In this document: piece by piece, positions 1-5,372 of the stretch | Numbering within the stretch: the first letter of the stretch is position 1 | Layout of the letters: each line of letters starts with the position of its first letter | Assembly: GCA_029974855.1 (NCBI GenBank) | Contig: JARKQO010000108.1 | Location: 1-5,372 of the forward strand | Length of the DNA stretch: 5,372 nt | Origin: Eubacteriales bacterium | GTDB taxonomy: Bacteria; Bacillota_A; Clostridia; Christensenellales; Aristaeellaceae | Direction: 5' to 3' | Position numbers and translations under genes: made by a program | The notes under the pieces: generated by a model | Seen by the model: the letters and a program-made list of their open reading frames with translations, nothing else | What the model was told of the DNA's origin: nothing | Database searches by the model: none

Positions 1-1281
1 GGCATTGCCCAAAAGCTGCCGGAGCTGGCGGACTTGGGACTCTCCGGCCTGTGGCTCACGCCGGTGCATCCCTCTCCCTCCTACCATAAGTACGACGTCA
101 CCGATTACTACGCCATCGACCCCGCCTACGGCACTCTGGCCGATTTCCGGGCCCTGGCGGCGGAGCTGAAGGCCCGGGACATGGCTTTGCTGCTGGATTT
201 GGTGGTGAACCATACCTCGGACCAGCACCCTTGGTTCCAAAAGGCCTTGGCCGGGGAGCAGCCCTACCGTGACTACTACCACTTCTTCCGGGAGCCGGGC
301 AATGGCCGCCATGCCCTGCCGGACGGCACTTACTACGAGGGGGTGTTCGGCCCCCACATGCCGGATCTGAACCTGGCAAACCCCGCTGTGGTGGCGGAAG
401 TGTTCGCCATCGGCCAGTTTTGGCTGGACCAGGGGGTCACCGGCTTCCGGCTGGACGCGGTGCTCCATTATGAGGAAAACGACGCGGCCTTTAACAACGC
501 CTTTGTGAAAAAGCTCAAGGACCGCTTTCCCCAGGTCTATTTTGTGGGAGAGGTGTGGGCGGACGCGGGCACCCTGAGCCGCTACTACGAAAGCGGCATC
601 GACAGCCTGCTGAACTACCCCTTCGCCACCCAGGACGGGGCTTTGGCAAAAGCCATCCAGGGGGGCAAGGGCCAGGCCCTGGCTGGGAAGATCGCCGCCT
701 GGCAGCGGGAGGTGCGGGCCAAGAACCCCGCCGCCCTGGACGCGCCCTTCCTGTCCGGCCACGACAATGGCCGCAGCGCCGGGTACTTCCCGGGGAACGT
801 CGCCAAGCAGAAGCTGGCGGCTGCGGTGTACCTGTTTATGCCCGGCTGCCCCTTCCTGTACTACGGGGAGGAATTGGGAATGACCGGCTCCGGCCGGGAC
901 GAGAACAAGCGCCTGCCCTATCTGTGGTCCGCCACGGACCCCACGGGCATCCCCAACCCCCCGGCCCAGGCGGACCAGGCCCAGCGCCTGACCCAGGGCT
1001 ATGCCCAGCAAAGGGAGGACCCGGCCTCCTTGCTCAACGCCTACCGGGCGCTGCTGGCGGCCAAAAAGCGCCATCCGGCCCTGTACACGGGCCAGGTGGT
1101 TCCCCTGGACCTGGGCCATCCCGCCCTGTGCGCCTACACTGTTTCCCAGGGGGAGCAGCAGGTGGCGGTGATCCACAATTTTGCCGGGGAGGAGCTGTCC
1201 TTTTCCTGGGAGGGGGGCCGGGAAAACCTGGGCCCCTATGGGACCATGCTCCTTTCCGGCGGAACAAAAGAGGTGTTTTGA
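1..1281 (+). CDS. Alpha-amylase family glycoside hydrolase (GH13), 5' end cut by the window
   Basis: Retaining alpha-glucosidase/amylase of family GH13, expected to cleave alpha-1,4 (perhaps alpha-1,6) bonds in maltodextrins or glycogen. The frame is open from base 1, giving 426 visible residues. Numbering visible codons from 1: the barrel strand GLWLTPVHPSPS is near 16-27; region I DLVVNH is at 66-71; domain B carries MPDLN at 120-124; region II GFRLD has Arg150 and the nucleophile Asp152; region III GEVW has the acid/base Glu184; region IV FLSGHDNGR has His254 and the transition-state Asp255. YYGEE follows at 287-291, and a beta-sandwich C-terminal domain ends in LGPYGTMLLSG. The MPDLN signature suggests the intermediary neopullulanase/oligo-1,6-glucosidase group (GH13_36-like), an inference. 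The first roughly 40-60 residues are missing, so signal peptide and location (cytosolic or secreted) cannot be judged. A TTG at 34 is not the start, because it lies within the barrel. The stop TGA abuts malQ. Confidence 0.93.
   Translation, partial: GIAQKLPELADLGLSGLWLTPVHPSPSYHKYDVTDYYAIDPAYGTLADFRALAAELKARDMALLLDLVVNHTSDQHPWFQKALAGEQPYRDYYHFFREPGNGRHALPDGTYYEGVFGPHMPDLNLANPAVVAEVFAIGQFWLDQGVTGFRLDAVLHYEENDAAFNNAFVKKLKDRFPQVYFVGEVWADAGTLSRYYESGIDSLLNYPFATQDGALAKAIQGGKGQALAGKIAAWQREVRAKNPAALDAPFLSGHDNGRSAGYFPGNVAKQKLAAAVYLFMPGCPFLYYGEELGMTGSGRDENKRLPYLWSATDPTGIPNPPAQADQAQRLTQGYAQQREDPASLLNAYRALLAAKKRHPALYTGQVVPLDLGHPALCAYTVSQGEQQVAVIHNFAGEELSFSWEGGRENLGPYGTMLLSGGTKEVF
1267..1275 (+). promoter_or_regulatory. 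Ribosome binding site of malQ
   Basis: AAAGAGGTG lies within the last codons of the GH13 gene and closely matches the anti-Shine-Dalgarno complement AAAGGAGGTG. It ends 6 bases before the TTG at 1282, a normal spacing. This site decides the malQ start: there is no ATG or GTG at the expected position, and the next in-frame ATG falls after conserved N-terminal residues. Confidence 0.8.
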
Positions 1282-2766
1282 TTGCGGGCCAGCGGCGTTC
1301 TGTTGCCCCTGTTTTCCCTGCCCTCCCCCTACGGTATCGGCTCCTTGGGGCAGGGGGCCTATGATTTTATGGACTTTCTGGCCCAGAGCCGCCAGCGCTA
1401 CTGGCAAATGCTGCCCATTGGTCCCACCAGCTACGGGGATTCCCCCTACCAAAGCTTTTCCACCTTTGCCGGGAACCCCTACTTCATCGATTTGGACCTG
1501 CTGGCCGCCCAAAACCTGCTAACCCAAAAAGAGCTGGAAAGCGCCCTCCAGCCCCAGGCGGAGCGGTACGTGGACTATGCCCGGCTGTTTGAAACCCGCT
1601 TTGGGGTGCTGCGCCAGGCCTTTGCCCGCTTTGCCGCAGGGCTCCAGCCCTCCGGGTATCAGGATTTTATGGAGCAAAACGCCCACTGGCTGCCGGACTA
1701 CGCCCTGTACATGGCCCTGAAGGCGGAAAACGGGTATAAGTCCTGGCTCCAGTGGCCCCAGGCCCTGAAAAGCCGTCAACAGGCGGCCCTGGAGGCGGCC
1801 CGGTTGCGGCTGGAGGAGGACATATCCTTCCATTGCTTCTTGCAATACGCCTTCGCCCAGCAGTTCACGGCCCTGAAAGCCTATGCCAATAAGAAAAAGG
1901 TGCGGCTCATCGGGGATATTCCCATCTACGTGGCCCTGGACTCCGCCGACACCTGGGTGCACCCCTCCTTGTTTTTGCTGGACGAAACCTTGACCCCCAC
2001 CTTCGTGGCAGGCTGCCCCCCGGATTACTTTTCCAAAACCGGCCAGCTCTGGGGCAATCCCCTGTACGACTGGGCCGCCCACCAAAAAGAGGACTTCCGC
2101 TGGTGGACCGCCCGGGTGAAGGCCACCTTTCAGTTCTTCGACGTGGTGCGGGTGGACCATTTTCGGGGCTTCGCCTCCTTTTACGCCATCCCCTGGGGGG
2201 ACGAAACCGCCGAGTTCGGCTCCTGGCGGGAGGGCTGCGGCAAGGAGATGTTTGCCGCCCTCAAGCGCAAGCTGGGGCCGCTGCGCATCATCGCCGAGGA
2301 TTTGGGCTACTTGACCCCGGACGTGTTCGCCCTGCTGAAAGCCACGGGCTTTCCGGGGATGAAGGTGTTGCAGTTCGCCTTTGACCCATACGGCAACAGC
2401 GCCTACCTGCCCCACCGCTACCCCAAAAAATGCGTGGCCTACACCGGCACCCACGACAACGCCACCGTGGGGGAATGGATGCAGGCGGTACGGCCCAAGG
2501 AGCGGGCCTTTGCCAAAAAATACCTGGCCCTCACCAAAAAAGAGGGACCGGGCATGGGCTTCATCCGGGGGGCCTGGGCCAGCGTGGCGGACACCGCCAT
2601 CGCCCCCCTCCAGGACTTTCTGGAGCTGGGGAAGGAGGCCCGCATCAACGTGCCCTCCACCTTGGGCGGCAACTGGCGCTGGCGTTTCCAAGAGGGAGAG
2701 CTGACCCCGGAGCTGGCGGAAAAGATGGCGGAGATCACCCGCCGCTATGGGAGGGATTCTTTTTGA
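1282..2766 (+). CDS. malQ: 4-alpha-glucanotransferase (amylomaltase, GH77)
   Basis: Transfers alpha-1,4-glucan segments between maltodextrins, releasing glucose and making longer chains that a phosphorylase can use; cytosolic. The 494 residues match the usual length of short bacterial amylomaltases (about 500; the E. coli type is longer). Visible motifs: N-terminal SGVLLPLFSLPSPYGIG; SPYQ at 54-57 followed by FAGNP and FIDL to residue 71; GDIPIY from 211; the substrate loop GCPPDYFSKTGQLWGNP from 244; VRVDHFRG with the nucleophile Asp292; IIAEDLG with the acid/base Glu339; GTHDN with the transition-state Asp392; and the C-terminal INVPSTLGGNWRWRF around 455-469. All three catalytic carboxylates are present. 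The start is TTG, placed by the ribosome binding site and by alignment of the N-terminal motif to the family. It follows the GH13 stop with no gap and in the same frame, so coupled translation is likely. The stop TGA overlaps the phosphorylase start. Confidence 0.97.
   Translation: MRASGVLLPLFSLPSPYGIGSLGQGAYDFMDFLAQSRQRYWQMLPIGPTSYGDSPYQSFSTFAGNPYFIDLDLLAAQNLLTQKELESALQPQAERYVDYARLFETRFGVLRQAFARFAAGLQPSGYQDFMEQNAHWLPDYALYMALKAENGYKSWLQWPQALKSRQQAALEAARLRLEEDISFHCFLQYAFAQQFTALKAYANKKKVRLIGDIPIYVALDSADTWVHPSLFLLDETLTPTFVAGCPPDYFSKTGQLWGNPLYDWAAHQKEDFRWWTARVKATFQFFDVVRVDHFRGFASFYAIPWGDETAEFGSWREGCGKEMFAALKRKLGPLRIIAEDLGYLTPDVFALLKATGFPGMKVLQFAFDPYGNSAYLPHRYPKKCVAYTGTHDNATVGEWMQAVRPKERAFAKKYLALTKKEGPGMGFIRGAWASVADTAIAPLQDFLELGKEARINVPSTLGGNWRWRFQEGELTPELAEKMAEITRRYGRDSF
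2749..2755 (+). promoter_or_regulatory. Ribosome binding site of the phosphorylase gene
   Basis: GGGAGGG within the final malQ codons lies 7 bases upstream of the TTG at 2763, a suitable distance. It supports TTG 2763 over other starts: the frame is open far upstream (to 2430), but that part translates as a low-complexity Gly/Pro/His/Arg-rich shadow of malQ. Confidence 0.72.
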
Positions 2767-5129
2767 ACCAGACCTTGGGCCTCCAGGAGGCGTTCCACTA
2801 CGAGCTTGCCTCGCGCTTTCAGGTAACAGCGGAAAAGGCCAACCCGGTGCAGCTCCACGCGGCCCTGTCCAGGGCGGTGATGGGGCTGACGCTGCCCGCC
2901 TTCCAAAGCAGCATGGAAAACCCCGCCCGGCGGGCCTATTACCTCTCCGCCGAGTTTTTGATCGGCCGCAGCGTGTTCAATAACCTGTACAACCTGGGGC
3001 TGTATGAGGAAGCCCGGGAGCTGCTGGCTCAGGGGGGCCATAACCTGGCGGAGCTGGAGGAGACCCCGGACGCGGCCTTGGGCAACGGGGGCCTGGGCCG
3101 TTTGGCGGCCTGCTACCTGGAGTCTGCCGCCACCTTGGATTTGCCCTTGGACGGGTACGGCATCCGCTACAAGTACGGTCTGTTCAAGCAGTCTTTTGTG
3201 GAGGGCTTCCAGGTGGAAGCTCCGGACGACTGGCAGCGCTGCCTGGACCCCTGGTCCGTTCGCAGGGAGGAAGAGGCCGTCACCGTGACCATGAACGGCA
3301 AAACCGTGCTGGCCGTGCCCTACGATATGCCCATCTTCGGCTACCGCTCCCGGCGGGTGGGGCGGCTACGGCTGTGGCAGTGCGAGGCGTTGGAGCCCTT
3401 TGATTTCAACCTGTACGACGCGGGGGACTACGACCACGCCGTGGGAGAGCGCACCTTTGCGGATACCGTTCACATGGTGCTCTACCCCAACGACAACTCC
3501 AAAAACGGCAAGGCCCTGCGCCTGATGCAGGAGTACTTCTTCTCCGCCGCTTCCGTAGCGGATATTCTGCGGGAATACAAAAGGAGCCATGGGGAGGATG
3601 TAAGGGATTTGCCCCGGTACGCGGCCATCCAGTTGAACGACACCCATCCGGTGGTGGCGGTTCTGGAGCTGCTGCGGCTGCTGACCCAGGAGGAAGGCCT
3701 GGACTTTGAGGAGGCCTTTGCCATGGTCTCCCAGATTTTCCACTATACCAACCACACCATCATGCAGGAGGCCCTGGAAAAGTGGAATGCCGCGCTGTTC
3801 CGCAAGGTGCTGCCCCAGTTGATGCCCCTGGTGCGGAAGGTGCAGCGAAAGCTGAACCAGACCCTGAGGGCCAACCGGATTCCCGGGCAGGAGCACCGGG
3901 CCTACGCCGTCATGGATCACGGCACCCTGAACATGGCCAACTTGGCCTGCTTTGCCAGCGCCTGCGTCAACGGGGTGGCGGAGCTGCACACGGAGCTGCT
4001 GAAAACCGACGTGCTGGCCCAGTGGTACCGGCTGTACCCCGGCCGGTTCCAGAACAAGACCAACGGGGTCACCCAGCGCCGGTGGTTGGGGCTGTGCAAC
4101 CCGGAGCTTACGGCCTTTTTGGCGGAGCTGCTGGGCTCCGACGGGTTTTTGACGGACCCCACGGCCCTGAAGGCCCTGGCTCCTTTGGCCGGGGACAGGG
4201 CAGTGCAACGGCGCTTTGACCAAATCAAGCAGGAGAAGAAGCGCCAGCTGGCGGCCTACATCGCCGAAAAGGAAGGCGTAACCCTGAACCCCCGAGCCAT
4301 TTTCGACGTGCAGATCAAGCGGCTGCACGAGTACAAGCGCCAGTTCATGGCGGCCCTGTCCATTCTGTACCTGTACTTTGGCCTGAAAGACGGTTCCATC
4401 ACGGAGCTCCAGCCCATGGCCTTCCTGTTCGGGGCCAAGTCCGCGCCGGGGTACTTCCGGGCCAAGGCGGTGATCAAGCTGCTGAACGAGATCGCGGGGC
4501 TGGTGAACGGCGACCCGGAGGTGAGCCAAACCCTGAACGTGGTGTTTGTGCAGAACTACAACGTGTCGTATGCGGAAAAGCTGATCCCCGCCGCAGATAT
4601 CTCCGAGCAGATTTCCACCGCGGGCACCGAGGCCTCTGGTACAGGAAACATGAAGCTGATGCTGAACGGGGCGGTGACCTTGGGTACCTACGACGGGGCC
4701 AACATCGAAATCTTCCGGGAGGCCGGGGAGGAGAACAACCGGGTGTTCGGGGCCCGGGTGGAGGATTTGCGGCGGCTGGGGGACGGCTACGACCCCATGG
4801 CGCTGTACGAAGGGGACCCGAACATCAAGCGGGTGATGGACGCGCTGGTGGACGGCACCCTGTCCGACGGAGGCACAGGGATGTTCCGGGAGCTGTATGA
4901 CGCGATTTTGAAGGGGGCCTCCTGGCACAAGCCGGACCATTACTATGTGCTGCTGGATTTGGTGCCCTATGTACAAGCCAAGCTGGAGCTGAACCGGCTC
5001 TACCCCAACCGGGAGGCCTTTGCGGGGATGGCCTTGCGGAACATCGCCGCCGCCGGACATTTTTCTTCGGACCGGGCGGTGGGGGAGTATGCGGAACAAA
5101 TTTGGAACATAGAGCCCCAGAAGGGGTAA
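2763..5129 (+). CDS. glgP: Glycogen/maltodextrin phosphorylase (GT35)
   Basis: Pyridoxal-phosphate enzyme that releases glucose-1-phosphate from non-reducing ends of alpha-1,4-glucans; cytosolic. From TTG 2763 the protein is 788 residues, typical of bacterial phosphorylases (about 750-830). Motifs in order: YYLSAEFLIGR 59-69; LGNGGLGRLAACYLES from 106; YGIRYKYGLFKQ; QLNDTHP with Asp293; NHT with His331 (equivalent to rabbit muscle His377); NKTNGVTQRRW 431-441; VQIKRLHEYKRQ with Lys519, Arg520 and Lys525 (equivalent to the phosphate/active-site Lys568, Arg569 and Lys574); EKLIPAADISEQISTAGTE; and EASGTGNMK with the cofactor lysine Lys631 (equivalent to Lys680). The 112-residue spacing of Lys519 and Lys631 equals that in the rabbit enzyme. 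The C-terminus FSSDRAVGEYAEQIW is canonical. It overlaps malQ by 4 bases (TTGA). Whether glycogen or imported maltodextrin is the main substrate cannot be read from sequence; pairing with malQ also fits the name malP. No glycogen synthesis genes (glgC/A/B) are in view. Confidence 0.97.
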   Translation: MNQTLGLQEAFHYELASRFQVTAEKANPVQLHAALSRAVMGLTLPAFQSSMENPARRAYYLSAEFLIGRSVFNNLYNLGLYEEARELLAQGGHNLAELEETPDAALGNGGLGRLAACYLESAATLDLPLDGYGIRYKYGLFKQSFVEGFQVEAPDDWQRCLDPWSVRREEEAVTVTMNGKTVLAVPYDMPIFGYRSRRVGRLRLWQCEALEPFDFNLYDAGDYDHAVGERTFADTVHMVLYPNDNSKNGKALRLMQEYFFSAASVADILREYKRSHGEDVRDLPRYAAIQLNDTHPVVAVLELLRLLTQEEGLDFEEAFAMVSQIFHYTNHTIMQEALEKWNAALFRKVLPQLMPLVRKVQRKLNQTLRANRIPGQEHRAYAVMDHGTLNMANLACFASACVNGVAELHTELLKTDVLAQWYRLYPGRFQNKTNGVTQRRWLGLCNPELTAFLAELLGSDGFLTDPTALKALAPLAGDRAVQRRFDQIKQEKKRQLAAYIAEKEGVTLNPRAIFDVQIKRLHEYKRQFMAALSILYLYFGLKDGSITELQPMAFLFGAKSAPGYFRAKAVIKLLNEIAGLVNGDPEVSQTLNVVFVQNYNVSYAEKLIPAADISEQISTAGTEASGTGNMKLMLNGAVTLGTYDGANIEIFREAGEENNRVFGARVEDLRRLGDGYDPMALYEGDPNIKRVMDALVDGTLSDGGTGMFRELYDAILKGASWHKPDHYYVLLDLVPYVQAKLELNRLYPNREAFAGMALRNIAAAGHFSSDRAVGEYAEQIWNIEPQKG

Positions 5130-5152
5130 GGGGTTTGCATCCACACAACCAA

Positions 5153-5192
5153 AAGGCCCATGCGACTTCCCCGCATGGACCTTCTTTCTTTT
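5153..5192 (+). terminator. Intrinsic terminator between converging genes, probably bidirectional
   Basis: The arm 5153-5164 (AAGGCCCATGCG) pairs with 5172-5183 (CGCATGGACCTT) across a 7-base loop, with one C/A mismatch (5157/5179). On the + strand a T-rich tract follows (TTCTTTCTTTT, 5182-5192). On the minus strand the stem is followed by TTTTGG, a weaker tail. The stem begins 23 bases after the phosphorylase stop and ends 19 bases from the kinase stop, so it is well placed to end both transcripts. Confidence 0.8.
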
Positions 5193-5202
5193 ACTCCCCC
5201 CT

Positions 5203-5372
5203 TTACCCCATCGCCCCTCCCAAATAGGGCAAAGCAACCAAAAAGGTGGTGCCCTGGGAGCCGCTTTCCACTTCCAGCTTGCCATTATGCGTATGGATAA
5301 TCTGCTTGCTCAGCGCCAGCCCGATTCCCCAGTTTTTGGTGAGGGGCTTTGTGGAAAAAAACGGCTCAAACA
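5203..5372 (-). CDS. Sensor histidine kinase, C-terminal fragment (ATPase domain end), 5' part outside window
   Basis: Only the last 55 residues are visible, read leftward from the window edge (first full codon at 5370) to the stop TAA at 5205-5203. The fragment starts FEPFFSTK, the F-box of histidine kinase ATPase (HATPase_c) domains. It continues with NWGIGLALSKQIIHTHNG, the G2 box and following helix, then KLEVESGSQGTTFLVALP, the final beta strands, and a short tail ending GGAMG. This is the ATP-binding end of a two-component or related sensor kinase; the sensor, dimerisation His box, N box and G1 box lie outside the window. The G2 box has Asn-Trp before Gly instead of the common Gly-x-Gly. 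It converges on the glucan operon and shares its terminator, so it is a separate transcription unit. No functional link to glucan metabolism can be inferred. Confidence 0.9.
   Translation of the reverse strand, partial: FEPFFSTKPLTKNWGIGLALSKQIIHTHNGKLEVESGSQGTTFLVALPYLGGAMG

Noticed and set aside
34..36. TTG as a start of the GH13 gene
   Set aside because: The frame is open to base 1, and the residues before it (IAQKLPELADLG) match the conserved helix preceding the barrel strand, so the true start lies upstream of the window.
555..1364. 269-codon + strand frame overlapping the end of the GH13 gene and the start of malQ
   Set aside because: Gly/Pro/Arg-rich translation without motifs; it overlaps two genes whose conserved residues lie in another frame.
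2424..2545. Three A6 runs in malQ (CCAAAAAA-type) as possible programmed frameshift sites
   Set aside because: Each is simply a Lys-Lys codon pair (AAA AAA) in the continuous malQ frame, which stays intact past all three with conserved residues after them. I see no stimulatory hairpin or useful alternative frame.
1519..2691. Long minus-strand open frame (390 codons) opposite malQ
   Set aside because: Same cause: an antisense shadow of a GC-biased gene, with no domain and no sensible initiation site.
2430..2762. Possible N-terminal extension of the phosphorylase by 111 residues
   Set aside because: The extension overlaps the conserved malQ C-terminus, is His/Gly/Arg-rich and unlike any phosphorylase N-terminus. 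TTG 2763 has a ribosome binding site and gives the usual length.
3366..5285. Very long open frame (639 codons) on the minus strand opposite the phosphorylase gene
   Set aside because: Its translation is low-complexity (rich in Gly, Val, Gln, His and Pro) with no recognisable domain, and the + strand carries an intact phosphorylase with all catalytic motifs. Strong G/C bias at third codon positions removes stops from the antisense frame.
1..5372. CRISPR arrays, tRNA or rRNA genes, insertion sequences, riboswitches
   Set aside because: Coding sequence fills nearly the whole window; the only intergenic stretch (73 bases) holds just the terminator. I saw no spaced repeats, terminal inverted repeats or RNA gene signatures.

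Overview
The window holds three co-directional genes of cytosolic-type alpha-glucan (maltodextrin/glycogen) breakdown on the + strand, followed by the tail of a convergent sensor histidine kinase gene. DNA is visibly GC-rich with strong G/C preference at third codon positions. Combined with Clostridia-like protein sequences, TTG start codons and good Shine-Dalgarno sequences, this suggests a high-GC Firmicute, plausibly a gut Oscillospirales-type Clostridium relative. That taxonomic guess is inference; no marker gene is present.

Layout: (1) 1-1281, a GH13 alpha-amylase-type glycosidase lacking its N-terminus because the window begins inside the gene; (2) 1282-2766, malQ, 4-alpha-glucanotransferase (GH77), starting with TTG directly after the TGA of the amylase gene and in the same frame; (3) 2763-5129, glgP/malP, a GT35 alpha-glucan phosphorylase, starting with a TTG that overlaps the malQ TGA (TTGA); (4) 5130-5202, a short intergenic stretch with a hairpin terminator shared by the two converging units; (5) 5203-5372, minus strand, the last 55 residues of a histidine kinase ATPase domain. 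No gene-free stretch exceeds 300 bases.

How the genes work together: the GH13 enzyme would hydrolyse internal or terminal alpha-1,4 (possibly alpha-1,6) bonds. MalQ would disproportionate short maltodextrins into longer chains plus glucose. The phosphorylase would shorten those chains, releasing glucose-1-phosphate. The packing (no intergenic space, each start served by a ribosome binding site inside the upstream gene) argues for one polycistronic, translationally coupled mRNA ending at the terminator near 5153-5192. All catalytic residues I could check in the three enzymes are present.

I found no undescribed system here. The points worth a second look are small: the in-frame TGA-TTG junction, two successive TTG starts, a Gly in conserved region IV of the GH13 enzyme, and a non-canonical G2 box in the kinase.
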